Origin: Caballeronia udeis | GTDB lineage: Bacteria > Pseudomonadota > Gammaproteobacteria > Burkholderiales > Burkholderiaceae | Direction: 5' to 3' | DNA length: 64,000 bases | Assembly: GCF_001544555.2 (NCBI RefSeq) | Contig: NZ_FCOK02000001.1 | Location: forward strand, 62,001-126,000 | Part shown: positions 36,059 to 45,979 of the stretch, in pieces | How the letters are laid out: every line of letters begins with the position of its first letter | How positions within the stretch are numbered: position 1 is the first letter of the stretch | Program-made: the position numbers and the translations under genes | The notes under the pieces: model-generated | Seen by the model: only the letters and a program-made list of their open reading frames with translations | What the model was told of the DNA's origin: nothing | Databases searched by the model: none

Positions 36059-36087
36059 AAAAAGCCTCGCTGCGTGCGAGGCTTTTT
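36059..36087. terminator. Bidirectional terminator between SIMPL gene and lgt
   Basis: AAAAAGCCTCGC (36059-36070) and GCGAGGCTTTTT (36076-36087), loop TGCGT, with A- and T-runs built into the stem. Serves converging genes. Confidence 0.95.
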
Positions 36088-36116
36088 CATTGCTTTTGCA
36101 AAGGCTGAACGCTCGT

Positions 36117-37022
36117 TCAGGAGAGCTTCGCGGACTCTGAAGGCACTGCGCGCGCACGTCGGTACGACCATATGAGCAGGCCAATCCCGGCAATGATCAT
36201 GGGCAGCGAAAGCCACTGGCCCATGGACAGATTCATGGCCAGCAGACCGAGATAATCATCCGGTTCACGCGCGAATTCAACCGTGAAGCGCGCGAGGCCG
36301 TAGCCAATCAGAAATACCGCCGAAATTGCGCCCACCGGCCGCTGCTTGCGCGACATCAGCCACATCACGATAAACAGTGCGAACCCTTCCAGCGCGATCT
36401 CGTACAACTGCGACGGATGACGCGGCAGCATCTGGTAACGCTCGAAGATCTCATTCAAATGCCACTGCGCCGCTTGCTGCGGATGGGTGCGCAGCCAGAT
36501 GGCGTCATCGGGGGATGCGTTCTGGAACAACATGGCCCACGGCGCGTTCGGATTGGTCACACGGCCCCACAACTCGCCGTTGATGAAGTTGCCGAAGCGT
36601 CCGGCCGCGAGCCCGAGCGGAACCAGCGGCGCGACGAAATCGGTGACCTGCAGCCAGGTCCGCTTGCGTTGCCACGCGAACACGATCATTGCGGTTATCA
36701 CGCCGAGCATGCCGCCGTGGAAGGACATGCCGCCTTCCCACACCTTGAAGATATCGAGCGGATTCGCCAGGTAGAAACTCGACTTGTAGAACACGACATA
36801 GCCAATCCGGCCGCCCAGGATGGTGCCTAGCACCCCGTAAAACAGGATGTCGTCGATATCCTTCGTCGTCCACCCTTGCGCCGCAACGTACGGCAAGCGC
36901 AGCCGGAAGCGGCCGATGACGATGCACTGGATGAACGCCAGCAGATACATGAGGCCATACCAGCGCACGGCGAGCGGCCCGAGATGAAGCGCGATGGGAT
37001 CGAAATTGGGGTGAATGAGCAT
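36117..37022 (-). CDS. lgt: Phosphatidylglycerol--prolipoprotein diacylglyceryl transferase
   Basis: Inner-membrane enzyme that adds diacylglycerol to the lipobox cysteine of prolipoproteins. The Lgt signature [14 protein letters not shown] starts at residue 141; [14 protein letters not shown] (about 95-108) holds the conserved His. Seven hydrophobic helices, 301 residues. Works on lipoproteins such as those encoded at 9642 and 7584. The LysR gene ends 21 bases upstream on the same strand. Confidence 0.96.
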   Translation of the reverse strand: MLIHPNFDPIALHLGPLAVRWYGLMYLLAFIQCIVIGRFRLRLPYVAAQGWTTKDIDDILFYGVLGTILGGRIGYVVFYKSSFYLANPLDIFKVWEGGMSFHGGMLGVITAMIVFAWQRKRTWLQVTDFVAPLVPLGLAAGRFGNFINGELWGRVTNPNAPWAMLFQNASPDDAIWLRTHPQQAAQWHLNEIFERYQMLPRHPSQLYEIALEGFALFIVMWLMSRKQRPVGAISAVFLIGYGLARFTVEFAREPDDYLGLLAMNLSMGQWLSLPMIIAGIGLLIWSYRRARAVPSESAKLS

Positions 37023-37043
37023 GTTTCTATTTACGTTTTGAGG

Positions 37044-37991
37044 TCACGGCAACGCTGGCAGGGTAGCCGCATGAGTGCGCACTATATCGATAAAACCGGC
37101 GAGCACCGGGCTGACCTCCGCCGCGCGCCACACGAGTCCGGTCTCGACAACCGGTCCGGATTCGAGCAACGGACGATACACCACTCCGGTCCTGCGCAGA
37201 TGACGCAGCGATTGCGGCACGAGAGCGACACCCATGCCGGCCGATACCAGGCTGACGATGGTCTGCATCTGGATGGCCTCCTGCCCGACACGCGGCATCA
37301 GGCCAGCCGCGCCGTAGCAACCCATAATCATGTCATAGAAACCGGGCGCGAGACGCCGCGGAAAGACGACGAGTGGCGCATCGGCGAGTTGATGCAGGCT
37401 GACCGGGGTCTCCGACCACTCTTCGGCGCCCTGCCCGAGTTCGGCCGCCGCGTTGTCCGACATGGCGATGACCAATGGCTCGCGCGCGATCGGCAAATAC
37501 GAAAGCGCAGCGGCGTGGCGCGGCGGCAGCGGGGGAATGACGAGCCCGGCGTCTATGCGACCCGCCACCAGTTCTTCGACCTGCACGTCGCTGGTCGCTT
37601 CCACGAGTTGCAGCCGGACACCAGGGTAGCGGGCGCCGAAATCGCGCAGCAGCAGCGGCAGGAGGCCGTAATCGGCGGTGGAAACGAACGCGAGGGACAG
37701 AACCCCCGCCTCACCCCGCGCAAGCGACTGGGCAAGCGGACGCAGGCTGTCAGCGGCCGCGAGCAGCCGACGCACCTCCGGCAGCAGATCCTTGCCCACG
37801 GGCGTCAGTTCGACGGAACGCTTCGTACGCACGAACAGCGCCACGCCGAGCATGTCTTCCAGCGCCCGGATGGCCTGCGACAAGGGCGGCTGCGTCATCG
37901 CAAGGCGCCCCGCGGCCCGTCCGAAGTGCATTTCTTCGGCAACCGTCACAAAATACCGCAACAATCTGAGTTCGATGTTCCGCGCTTCCAT
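37044..37991 (-). CDS. LysR family transcriptional regulator
   Basis: 315 residues: N-terminal winged helix-turn-helix (MHFGRAAGRLAMTQPPLSQ with ALEDMLGVALFVRTKRSVEL), then a two-lobed effector domain (about 90-300). The sequence type (RYFVTVAEEMHFGRAA) is that of regulators of aromatic or dicarboxylic acid use. It is divergent from ilvD with 106 bases between, so ilvD or the gene itself may be its target; ilvD is otherwise a housekeeping gene. The start at 37991 (MEARNIELRLL) is the conserved one; the longer frame to 38138 overlaps ilvD. Confidence 0.9.
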   Translation of the reverse strand: MEARNIELRLLRYFVTVAEEMHFGRAAGRLAMTQPPLSQAIRALEDMLGVALFVRTKRSVELTPVGKDLLPEVRRLLAAADSLRPLAQSLARGEAGVLSLAFVSTADYGLLPLLLRDFGARYPGVRLQLVEATSDVQVEELVAGRIDAGLVIPPLPPRHAAALSYLPIAREPLVIAMSDNAAAELGQGAEEWSETPVSLHQLADAPLVVFPRRLAPGFYDMIMGCYGAAGLMPRVGQEAIQMQTIVSLVSAGMGVALVPQSLRHLRRTGVVYRPLLESGPVVETGLVWRAAEVSPVLAGFIDIVRTHAATLPALP

Positions 37992-38097
37992 CAATATTTT
38001 CTGCGACCTAATAGACCCTGAATAATATATTGGACACGCGTTCGCACAAGCTTCATCCTTTCGCGATCGAACAATAAAATTCTCAAGGAGCCCCCAC
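37992..38097. promoter_or_regulatory. Divergent LysR-ilvD control region
   Basis: 106 bases, AT-richer than the surroundings, with an AATAATATATT stretch near 38021-38031 and AATAAAAT near 38071, a likely -10 region for ilvD, whose AAGGAG is at 38086-38091. LysR-type sites are expected here but no clean palindrome was identified. Confidence 0.45.
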
Positions 38098-39771
38098 ATG
38101 GCCTTCAATCGCCGCTCGAAAAACATCACGCAGGGCATCGCGCGTTCCCCGAACCGCTCGATGTATTACGCCCTTGGCTACAAGGAAGAAGACTTCGACA
38201 AGCCGATGATCGGCATCGCCAACGGTCATTCCACCATCACGCCGTGCAACTCGGGGCTGCAAAAGCTCGCCGATGCCGCGATCGAATCGATCCGTAAGTC
38301 GGACGCGAATCCGCAGGTTTTTGGCACGCCGACCATCTCGGACGGCATGTCGATGGGCACCGAAGGCATGAAGTACTCGCTCGTGTCGCGCGAAGTGATC
38401 GCCGACTGTATTGAAACGGCCGTGCAAGGCCAGTGGATGGACGGCGTGGTCGTGATCGGCGGCTGCGACAAGAACATGCCCGGCGGCATGATCGGCCTCG
38501 CGCGCATGAACGTGCCGGGCATCTACGTGTATGGCGGCACGATCCGCCCGGGCAACTGGAAGGGCGTGGACCTGACCATCGTCTCGTCGTTCGAAGCGGT
38601 GGGTGAATTCTCGGCCGGGCGTATGTCGAAGGAAGATTTCGACGGCATCGAGAAAAACGCCTGCCCGTCGAGCGGTTCGTGCGGCGGCATGTACACGGCC
38701 AACACCATGAGCTCGTCGTTCGAGGCGCTCGGCATGTCGCTGATGTATTCATCGACCATGGCGAACCCCGACGAAGAAAAGGTCACGTCCGCAGCGGAAT
38801 CGGCGCGTGTGCTGGTCGAAGCGGTCAAGGCCGACCTCAAGCCGCGCGACATCATCACGAAGAAATCGATTGAAAACGCTGTCGCGCTGATCATGGCGAC
38901 GGGCGGCTCGACCAATGCCGTGCTGCACTACCTGGCTATCGCCCATGCGGCGGAAGTGGAATGGAGCATCGACGACTTCGAGCGCATGCGCAAGAAAGTG
39001 CCGGTGATCTGCAACCTGAAGCCGTCGGGTCAGTACGTGGCGACCGATCTGCACAAGGCCGGCGGTATTCCGCAGGTGCTGAAGATCTTGCTCGACGCGG
39101 GCATGCTGCACGGCGATTGCATCACGATCACGGGCAAGACCATTGCGGAAGAACTGAAGGACGTGCCGTCGAAGCCGCGCGCTGACCAGGACGTGATTTT
39201 CCCGATCGACAAGGCGCTCTACGACGAAGGCCACCTGGCAATCCTGAAGGGCAACCTGGCGCCGGACGGCGCCGTGGCGAAGATCACCGGCCTGAAGAAC
39301 CCGGTCATCACAGGCCCGGCGCGCGTGTTCGAGGACGAGCAAAGCGCGATGACCGCGATTGTCGCCGGGCAGATCAAGGCGGGCGATATCGTGGTGTTGC
39401 GTTATCTCGGCCCGAAGGGCGGTCCGGGCATGCCGGAAATGCTGGCGCCAACTTCAGCAATCATCGGCCAGGGGCTGGGTGAATCGGTGGGCCTGATTAC
39501 CGATGGACGCTTCTCCGGCGGAACGTGGGGCATGGTCGTGGGTCACGTTGCGCCCGAAGCGTATGCGGGCGGCACGATCGCGTTCATCAAGGAAGGGGAC
39601 TCGATCACCATCGACGCGCACAAGCTGCTGTTGCAACTGAACGTGGACGACGCCGAGATCGAGCGCCGTCGCGGGGAGTGGAAGCAGCCTGCGCCGCGAT
39701 ATACACGTGGCGTGCTGGCCAAGTATGCTGCACTCGCGTTGCCGGCGAACAAGGGCGCGGTAACGGGCTGA
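38098..39771 (+). CDS. ilvD: Dihydroxy-acid dehydratase
   Basis: Iron-sulfur dehydratase of valine, isoleucine, leucine and pantothenate synthesis. 557 residues. Cluster cysteines are in [18 protein letters not shown] and [16 protein letters not shown]; the C-terminal domain has [26 protein letters not shown] precedes the ATG at good spacing. The length and motifs fit the IlvD/Edd family dihydroxy-acid dehydratases that carry a [2Fe-2S] or [4Fe-4S] cluster; which one cannot be told here. Confidence 0.97.
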   Translation: MAFNRRSKNITQGIARSPNRSMYYALGYKEEDFDKPMIGIANGHSTITPCNSGLQKLADAAIESIRKSDANPQVFGTPTISDGMSMGTEGMKYSLVSREVIADCIETAVQGQWMDGVVVIGGCDKNMPGGMIGLARMNVPGIYVYGGTIRPGNWKGVDLTIVSSFEAVGEFSAGRMSKEDFDGIEKNACPSSGSCGGMYTANTMSSSFEALGMSLMYSSTMANPDEEKVTSAAESARVLVEAVKADLKPRDIITKKSIENAVALIMATGGSTNAVLHYLAIAHAAEVEWSIDDFERMRKKVPVICNLKPSGQYVATDLHKAGGIPQVLKILLDAGMLHGDCITITGKTIAEELKDVPSKPRADQDVIFPIDKALYDEGHLAILKGNLAPDGAVAKITGLKNPVITGPARVFEDEQSAMTAIVAGQIKAGDIVVLRYLGPKGGPGMPEMLAPTSAIIGQGLGESVGLITDGRFSGGTWGMVVGHVAPEAYAGGTIAFIKEGDSITIDAHKLLLQLNVDDAEIERRRGEWKQPAPRYTRGVLAKYAALALPANKGAVTG

Positions 39772-39908
39772 TTGAGGGCTGATCGCGGGCTGTTTTTTCG
39801 CTTGGCGCCGGCGGACCGTTTCAGGTTCTGCCGGTGCCGGCGAAGATAAATGCTGCACTAGGCCGGGTTCGGCTCCAGCGGGAACCGCAACCGCCCTGAA
39901 AACCCCTT

Positions 39909-40322
39909 CTACTGGCGCCCTCGCCGCTCCAGTTCGTCCGCCACCGCCTCGCGCACCCATTGCGTCAACTCGGTTTCCAGCGCCAACGCAACCTCCCGCG
40001 TGATCTGGCTGACCAGCCAGTTCGAATGCTCCTGCAACGACTCCCTGCAACGCTCCTCGATCAGCGCCCGGCCATCGCCTGTCAAAAAGTGCGTAAACCG
40101 CCCGCGCAGCCTGTCCGCGATCATATCGGCGTCGCGATCCGCGCCGTGCGCAAGCTCCTCGCGCGAGGGCGCCGCCGCCGGCGACAGCACCGGCTCCGGC
40201 GCACGCGGTGCAACACGGGCACGGTCAGGCCGGCCCGGCACGATGACATTGGTCAGGACGGGAATGGAAGAATCGAAGTTTTCGGGTGTTTCAGCCGTAT
40301 CGGGCGAGGTGGTGGTGGGCAC
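39909..40322 (-). CDS. DUF2486 family protein
   Basis: A 137-residue protein with a disordered, Pro/Ala/Thr-rich first half and a helical second half (MIADRLRGRFTHFLTGDGRALIEERC...). It resembles DUF2486, a small family of Burkholderiaceae with no known function. It is downstream of pepA-holC on the same strand, 116 bases after holC, and is likely the last gene of that unit. No catalytic motif or membrane segment seen. Confidence 0.7.
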   Translation of the reverse strand: MPTTTSPDTAETPENFDSSIPVLTNVIVPGRPDRARVAPRAPEPVLSPAAAPSREELAHGADRDADMIADRLRGRFTHFLTGDGRALIEERCRESLQEHSNWLVSQITREVALALETELTQWVREAVADELERRGRQ

Positions 40323-40438
40323 GGTGGACTCCGTCTCTTGATGGCAGGCTGATGATGGCAGGCAGACTTCAGGCTAACGGCGGGCGTTTTTTACGATCAT
40401 ACCGCGTGGCCGCCGCGCCCTGCGACTGAGCGGGGTGC

Positions 40439-40864
40439 TCAGCCGCCCTGCTTGTAGTTGTTGAGCACATAGCCCCGATCGCGATAGAACCTGTACCGGT
40501 CGCGCCCGGCCACGAGTTCGTGCTCCTCGTTGCCGACCACTTCCAGCAGGCGCTCAAACCGCGCGAACTGCGGCGGTACCGTTGCGCCGAGGTTCAGCAG
40601 GATCTGGTGCAACGGACTCTGCACCAGCGACTCCAGCGACGCAGTCAGCCACACCGGCGTTTCAGCCGCCAGCGCGCTGTCCGCCATGCAATGCGGCACG
40701 AACTCGAGCGGCTTGAACGTCCACAATTGCTCGTCGAACCGTTTCAACCGCTCGGGTTCCGCCAGCACGATCAACGGCTGGCCGCTCAGGTACGCCTTGC
40801 GCACGAGACGGCAGGCGTACGCGATCGAATCCCCCACATTCGAATGGAAATCGATTCGCGTCAT
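40439..40864 (-). CDS. holC: DNA polymerase III subunit chi
   Basis: A 141-residue clamp-loader accessory subunit that contacts single-strand-binding protein. Conserved features: RIDFHSNVGDSIAYACRLVR at the start, LIVLAEPERLKRFDEQLWTF, and the FERLLEVVGN and GRDRYRFYRDRGY ends. Located 37 bases after pepA, the pepA-holC order common in proteobacteria. Confidence 0.93.
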   Translation of the reverse strand: MTRIDFHSNVGDSIAYACRLVRKAYLSGQPLIVLAEPERLKRFDEQLWTFKPLEFVPHCMADSALAAETPVWLTASLESLVQSPLHQILLNLGATVPPQFARFERLLEVVGNEEHELVAGRDRYRFYRDRGYVLNNYKQGG

Positions 40865-40901
40865 GCCGGCCCCTCCACGCTCACGCTTGCTTCAACCACG
40901 C

Positions 40902-42413
40902 TCATTCGCCCGCACGATCGACCAGGAACTGCGTGAGCAGCGGCACGGGACGTCCGGTTGCGCCCTTTGCGGCGCCACTTTTCCACGCCGTACCCGCGAT
41001 GTCGAGGTGAGCCCACGGGTAGTTCTGCGCGAAACGCGACAGGAAACACGCCGCGGTAATCGCGCCGCCCGGCCGGCCGCCAATGTTCGCGACATCGGCG
41101 AAATTCGACTTCAGCAGGTCCTGGTATTCGTCGTCGAGCGGCATGCGCCAGGTCGGGTCAATAGCTTCTTTCGATGCATCCAGCAACTCGCCCGCCAACG
41201 CGTCGTCCTTTGAGAACAGGCCCGTGTTGTGATGGCCAAGCGCGACCACGCACGCGCCCGTGAGCGTGGCGATATCGATCACGGCAGCGGGCTTGAAACG
41301 TTCCACGTAGGTCAGCGCGTCGCAGAGAATCAGGCGGCCTTCCGCGTCCGTATTCAGCACTTCGATAGTTGTGCCCGACATGGACGTGACAATGTCACCC
41401 GGCTTCACCGCGTTGCCGGCCGGCATGTTCTCGCAGGTCGGCACCACGCCGATCACGTTGAGTTTCAGCCCCATTTCCGCGATGGCGCGCATGGTGCCGA
41501 ACACGGATCCGGCGCCGAGCATGTCGTACTTCATCTCGTCCATGCCTTCGCCCGGCTTGATGGAGATGCCGCCGGTGTCGAACGTGATGCCCTTGCCGAC
41601 CAACACGACCGGAGCAGCCTTCGCGCCCGCGCCCTGGTGATGCATCACGATGAACGCAGGCGGTTCTACCGAGCCTTTCGCGACCGACAGGAACGAACCC
41701 ATGCCCAGCGCTTCGATCTGCTTCTGGCCGAGTACTTCCACCTTCAGCTTGAACTCCTTGCCCAGCTTTTTCGCGGTATGGCCGAGATACGTGGGCGTGC
41801 AGACGTTCGGCGGCAAGTTGCCGAGATCGCGCGTGAGATCCATGCCGTTGGCGAGCGCCGTGGCGTGTTTCACGGCGAGCTTCGCGGCTTTTTCGTCGGC
41901 GGCGTCGATGCTGAACACCACTTTCTTCAGCGCCCGATCGCCGTTTTCCGGTTTGCTTTTCATCTGCGTGAACTTGTAGGTCAACTCGCGCAGCGCGAGG
42001 ATGGCGCAGCGCACACCCCAGTCGCCAGTGCGTTCGGGCACCGGCAGCTGGGCGAGCGTGAAGGCCACGTTCGCGATCTTCGTGGCAAGCAGTGCTCGCC
42101 AGGCGGCGCGCGCGGCTTCCGTGTAAGCCTTCTGATTGAAAGCGTCCTGCTTGCCGAGCCCGACCAGCAAAATCCGTGACGCGCCAATCCCCGTCACTTC
42201 GGTCAGCATCAGCGTGGAACCTGCCTTGCCGCTCATGTCGCCGGCTTTTACCGTGCGCGTGAGCAGACCCTTGGTCACCAAATCCATCTCGCGGGCTGCG
42301 CCCGTCAACGTCTGCGCTTCGAACACTCCGAGCACCACTACATCGGCCTTCCCGTTAAGGAAACCATTTGCCGAGCCTTTGCTCCAATCACAGGCTTTTA
42401 TGCTAAAGTCCAT
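40902..42413 (-). CDS. pepA: Leucyl aminopeptidase
   Basis: Cytosolic M17 metallopeptidase that removes N-terminal residues. The signature NTDAEGRL is at about 354-361; the binuclear metal site is also in [17 protein letters not shown] and [10 protein letters not shown]. 503 residues. First gene of pepA-holC-DUF2486, divergent from lptF. In E. coli PepA is also a DNA-binding protein used in cer resolution and carAB control; that role is not testable here. Confidence 0.96.
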   Translation of the reverse strand: MDFSIKACDWSKGSANGFLNGKADVVVLGVFEAQTLTGAAREMDLVTKGLLTRTVKAGDMSGKAGSTLMLTEVTGIGASRILLVGLGKQDAFNQKAYTEAARAAWRALLATKIANVAFTLAQLPVPERTGDWGVRCAILALRELTYKFTQMKSKPENGDRALKKVVFSIDAADEKAAKLAVKHATALANGMDLTRDLGNLPPNVCTPTYLGHTAKKLGKEFKLKVEVLGQKQIEALGMGSFLSVAKGSVEPPAFIVMHHQGAGAKAAPVVLVGKGITFDTGGISIKPGEGMDEMKYDMLGAGSVFGTMRAIAEMGLKLNVIGVVPTCENMPAGNAVKPGDIVTSMSGTTIEVLNTDAEGRLILCDALTYVERFKPAAVIDIATLTGACVVALGHHNTGLFSKDDALAGELLDASKEAIDPTWRMPLDDEYQDLLKSNFADVANIGGRPGGAITAACFLSRFAQNYPWAHLDIAGTAWKSGAAKGATGRPVPLLTQFLVDRAGE

Positions 42414-42519
42414 CGCGCTTATCCTCGGATAAAATCTGGGCTGAAGGATGAAAGCCGCAATTATCCGCTATTTTTTCCGAGGCGGTCGCAGGCAGCGATA
42501 CCCTGATTGAATGTCTCGC

Positions 42520-42545
42520 TCATGACCCGTTCTCATGACCCGTTC
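42520..42545. repeat. Perfect tandem 13-bp duplication in the pepA-lptF gap
   Basis: TCATGACCCGTTC occurs twice head to tail (42520-42532 and 42533-42545) in the 221-base divergent region. It may be a regulator half-site pair or a recent slippage duplication. Confidence 0.7.
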
Positions 42546-42634
42546 AATCGGCACGTTTGTCATGGCGTGTGGCGCAAACGCGGACCGCACATAATCCAAC
42601 CGCCTGGTCGCCGCCGGTTTCCACCTGACAATCA

Positions 42635-43732
42635 ATGATCTTCGAACGCTCCCTTCAGCGTGAACTCGCGTATACGGCTGGCGCCGTATTCATGGTGCTG
42701 CTCACGATCATGCTGACCACGATGATGATTCGCATCGTCGGCTTTGCAGCATCGGGGCAAGTCGACCCGCGCGACGTCGTCGTGCTGATCGGCCTGACCG
42801 TTATCGGCTATCTTGCCGTGATCATGATCGTGACCCTGTTCGTCTCCATCCTGTTCGTGCTGACGCGCTGGTATCGCGACTCGGAAATGGTTGTGTGGCT
42901 CGCGTCAGGCATCAGTCAGACGGCGCTGATCAAACCGATCGCGCTCTTCTCCACGCCCATCATCATCGCCATTGTATTTTTCGCGTTCGTCGTGTGGCCC
43001 TGGTCGAATTTGCAAAGCAAGCTGATCAAGGCGCGGTTCCAGCAACGCGACGAAGTCTCGCTGCTCGCACCCGGCCAGTTCCGCGAATCGCAAACCAGCC
43101 ACCGGGTGTTTTTCATCGAGAAGATGTCGCCGGACCAGGGTCACGTGCAGAACGTGTTCGTGACGAGCACGGAAGGCGGCAAGGTCAACGTGGTGGTATC
43201 GAAGAACGGCCATACCGAAACGCACGCCAATGGCGATCGTTTCGTGGTGCTGGAAAACGGCCGCCGCTACGACGGCATTCCAGGGCAGCCAAACTTCCGG
43301 ATCATGGAATTCGAGCGCTACGGCGTGAAAATCCAAAGCCAGCAATTCGTGAACACGCCGACCACGACCGGCATGTATACGAGCGAGCTGCTGGCCAATC
43401 CCACCCGTGACAACCTTGCCGAAATCGCGTGGCGCGCGGGTCTGCCGCTGATCGCGATCAACCTGATGCTGCTCGCCATTCCGCTCTCTTACCAGAACCC
43501 CCGACGCAGTCGCACAATCAATCTCGTGATGGCCGTGCTGATCTATCTGACGTATTCCAACCTGCTGAACGTGGTGCAGTCGTGGATCGAGCAAGGCCGG
43601 GTATCGTTTGTGGTCGGGCTGGTGGCGCTGCACATAATCGTCTCAGTCATGGTTGCGTTCATCTTCTGGATGCGCATACGCAATCGCCCGCTCTTCAAGC
43701 TGTCGGCGTTCACCCGCTCGAAAGGGGCCTGA
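42635..43732 (+). CDS. lptF: LPS export ABC transporter permease LptF
   Basis: A 365-residue YjgP/YjgQ family permease: three membrane helices, a periplasmic beta-jellyroll domain (about 130-270), and three more helices. The family start FERSLQRELAYTAGAVFMVL is clear. It works with LptG and the LptB ATPase to extract lipopolysaccharide from the inner membrane and feed it to LptC. lptG begins four bases after its stop. Confidence 0.95.
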   Translation: MIFERSLQRELAYTAGAVFMVLLTIMLTTMMIRIVGFAASGQVDPRDVVVLIGLTVIGYLAVIMIVTLFVSILFVLTRWYRDSEMVVWLASGISQTALIKPIALFSTPIIIAIVFFAFVVWPWSNLQSKLIKARFQQRDEVSLLAPGQFRESQTSHRVFFIEKMSPDQGHVQNVFVTSTEGGKVNVVVSKNGHTETHANGDRFVVLENGRRYDGIPGQPNFRIMEFERYGVKIQSQQFVNTPTTTGMYTSELLANPTRDNLAEIAWRAGLPLIAINLMLLAIPLSYQNPRRSRTINLVMAVLIYLTYSNLLNVVQSWIEQGRVSFVVGLVALHIIVSVMVAFIFWMRIRNRPLFKLSAFTRSKGA

Positions 43733-43736
43733 CGCA

Positions 43737-44885
43737 ATGCGCATTTACGAACGGTATTTCGCGCGTCAGATCTATCTCGCGTTCATCTTCATCCTGTTTG
43801 CATTCTCGGGCCTGTTCTTCTTCTTTGACCTGATCAATGAGCTGAACACGGTCGGGCACGGCAATTACAAGTTCGGGCTGGCCGTGCTGCGGGTAGCATT
43901 GCAGACGCCCTCGCGCTTCTACGAAATCATCCCGGTTGCCGCACTGATTGCGGCCATATACGTGTTCGCACAAATGGCCGCCGCGTCCGAGTTCACCATT
44001 TTCCGTGTGTCAGGATTGTCCACCGGCAAGGCGCTGCGCTCGCTGCTCAAGATTGGCATACCGATGGTGCTGCTCACGTACGTGATCGGCGAAGTGGTTG
44101 GCCCCTACTCCGACCAGCTCTCGGAGAAAGTGCGGCTCGAAGCGCTGGGGTCGTCGGTGTCGATGAACTTCGAATCAGGCGTCTGGGTGAAAGACACGCT
44201 GACCGCGCGAGCGGACGGCGAACAGGTCACGCGCTTTGTGAACGTGGGCACGCTGAATCCGGATACGACCATTGCCGACGTCCGTATCTACGAATTCGAT
44301 TCGCTGTTCCGGCTGACGAACGTGCGGATTGCCAAAAGCGGCGTGTTCCAGCCGCCGGGCCACTGGAAACTCACCGACGTAACGGACACCGAACTCATCG
44401 ACGCACCGCCGCAAGCCGTGAATCCAGGTGACGCGCTCAACCCGGTGTATCGCGCGAAACAGATCACCCTGCCCGAGTATTCGCTGCGCTCCGAACTCAC
44501 GCCGCAGATTTTGTCGGTGCTGCTGGTGTCGCCGGACAGGATGTCGATGTTCAGCCTGTTCCGCTACATCCAGCATTTGACGGAAAATCATCAGGACACG
44601 CAGCGTTATCAGATCGCGTTCTGGCGCAAGATCCTGTATCCGCTCGCGGTGCTCGTGATGCTGGTGCTGTCGCTGCCGTTCGCGTACCTGCATACGCGCG
44701 CCGGCGTGGTCGGTGTGAAAGTATTCGGCGGCATCATGATCGGCATGAGCTTCCAGCTCATCAACACGCTGTTCTCGCACATTGGTACGCTGAACACCTG
44801 GCCCGCGCCATTGACGGCCGCAGCACCGGCGCTGGCGTATCTGGTCATCGGCCTGATCGGGTTGCGATGGGTGGACCGGCATTAG
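43737..44885 (+). CDS. lptG: LPS export ABC transporter permease LptG
   Basis: A 382-residue partner of LptF with the same layout: three helices (YERYFARQIYLAFIFILFAF...), a periplasmic beta domain (about 135-290) and three C-terminal helices (KILYPLAVLVMLVLSLPFAY...). Start ATG at 43737, four bases after lptF. The longer in-frame extension upstream lies over lptF and is rejected. Confidence 0.95.
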   Translation: MRIYERYFARQIYLAFIFILFAFSGLFFFFDLINELNTVGHGNYKFGLAVLRVALQTPSRFYEIIPVAALIAAIYVFAQMAAASEFTIFRVSGLSTGKALRSLLKIGIPMVLLTYVIGEVVGPYSDQLSEKVRLEALGSSVSMNFESGVWVKDTLTARADGEQVTRFVNVGTLNPDTTIADVRIYEFDSLFRLTNVRIAKSGVFQPPGHWKLTDVTDTELIDAPPQAVNPGDALNPVYRAKQITLPEYSLRSELTPQILSVLLVSPDRMSMFSLFRYIQHLTENHQDTQRYQIAFWRKILYPLAVLVMLVLSLPFAYLHTRAGVVGVKVFGGIMIGMSFQLINTLFSHIGTLNTWPAPLTAAAPALAYLVIGLIGLRWVDRH

Positions 44886-44917
44886 GGTATTAGTGCTTCA
44901 AGACTGTGGAGAACGCC

Positions 44918-45286
44918 ATGAGCAAGCACGGTTTGATCTTGTTCGGCCACGGTGCACGGGATCCGCGCTGGGCCGAACCTTTCGAACGGCTCGCCACGAA
45001 ACTGCGGGCGCTGCGTCCTGAGCCGGTGTCGCTCGCGTTTCTCGAACTGATGACGCCTGATTTGCCCACGGCTATCGAACAGCTGGTAGCGCACGGGTGC
45101 GATGCAGTCACCGTCGTGCCCGTGTTTTTCGGTCAGGGCGGCCACATACGGCGTGATCTGCCCGAATTGCTCGATCGATGCCGCGTGATGTTTCCGTCGC
45201 TGACACTTCACTGTGCGACAGCCGTTGGTGAAGACGAGTCCGTGCTGAATGCGGTTGCGCAATATTGCGTTCGGCAGATTGAATAG
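44918..45286 (+). CDS. cbiX: Sirohydrochlorin chelatase, short CbiX type
   Basis: A 122-residue single-domain class II chelatase (CbiX-S/SirB-like) that inserts cobalt or iron into sirohydrochlorin. The metal-binding histidines are H11 in LFGHGARDPRW and H76 in FGQGGHIRRDLP. GGAG precedes the ATG at 44918; a GTG at 44906 is possible. Given CobA (47478) and the siroheme enzyme CysI, iron insertion for siroheme is as likely as a B12 role. Followed by a terminator. Confidence 0.88.
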   Translation: MSKHGLILFGHGARDPRWAEPFERLATKLRALRPEPVSLAFLELMTPDLPTAIEQLVAHGCDAVTVVPVFFGQGGHIRRDLPELLDRCRVMFPSLTLHCATAVGEDESVLNAVAQYCVRQIE

Positions 45287-45347
45287 GGTTTTCTTCCCCT
45301 CGCTAACGCGCTGATAAGTGCTCACGAAAGCACGACCGTTTTCCACG

Positions 45348-45383
45348 ATGCCCCGCAAGTCACGGACTTTCGGGGCATTTTCT
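45348..45383 (+). terminator. Terminator after cbiX
   Basis: ATGCCCCG (45348-45355) pairs with CGGGGCAT (45371-45378), extended by AAGTC/GACTT inside; TTTCTTGT follows. Confidence 0.8.
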
Positions 45384-45510
45384 TGTCCGAAGAATTTTCC
45401 CGCCCGCGCATCTGCACCGATGCTCCGACATCGACTGCGGGGTGAGTTTCCGCACATTCCCGCCGCGTTCGCTTCATCAATCAAGCATCTCTTAGGTTGT
45501 TATAAATAGT

Positions 45511-45630
45511 CATATCTGATTAATTAAGCGTCTTATTTGGTCAGATATGGATAAATTCACCACTCCATAACATTGACACTCTTCAGTTTTTGTCTATACT
45601 GACCAATTAAGTAGGTTTATATGTCAGATA
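45511..45630 (+). promoter_or_regulatory. hipBA promoter and operator
   Basis: Near-consensus sigma70 promoter: TTGACA (45573-45578), 16-bp spacer, TATACT (45595-45600). Upstream is the perfect inverted repeat CATATCTGA (45511-45519) / TCAGATATG (45541-45549), and the half-site TCAGATA recurs at 45624-45630 inside the leader, flanking the promoter. The region is strikingly AT-rich. HipB-type regulators bind such palindromes to repress their own operon. Confidence 0.75.
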
Positions 45631-45637
45631 CGACAAA

Positions 45638-45979
45638 ATGAAGCGCAACAACAGGGAATTTTCTTCTCCGGAACTCAGCCGCGAGGCCGAGGGGCTGGGA
45701 CGTGCCATCGCCGCCGCCCGGATCGCACGTAACATGACCCGAAAGGATTTTTCCGAACGAGCCAACATCAGCCCGAGCACACTGGTACGCATTGAAAACG
45801 GCGATGTTTCGGTCAGTTTCTCATCGTGGCTGCATGCATTTGAACGGGCCGGCCTGCTCGGATTGCTCCAGCCGCTCGCGAATCCGCAAAACGACGTGAT
45901 CGGTGAAGCGCGGCGTAAAACGGAATCCCGTGTGCGCCCACGCAAGACCGCTTCAAAGACAGGCGAGTATGATTTTTAA
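45638..45979 (+). CDS. HipB-like XRE antitoxin/regulator
   Basis: A 113-residue protein with a lambda-repressor-type helix-turn-helix (residues about 20-75): AIAAARIARNMTRKDFSERA, then NISPSTLVRIENGDVSVSF. The C-terminal tail is basic (RRKTESRVRPRKTASK). It overlaps the HipA-like gene by 11 bases, the usual hipBA layout. It should bind the palindromes upstream and hold the kinase inactive; this is inferred from family. Confidence 0.85.
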   Translation: MKRNNREFSSPELSREAEGLGRAIAAARIARNMTRKDFSERANISPSTLVRIENGDVSVSFSSWLHAFERAGLLGLLQPLANPQNDVIGEARRKTESRVRPRKTASKTGEYDF

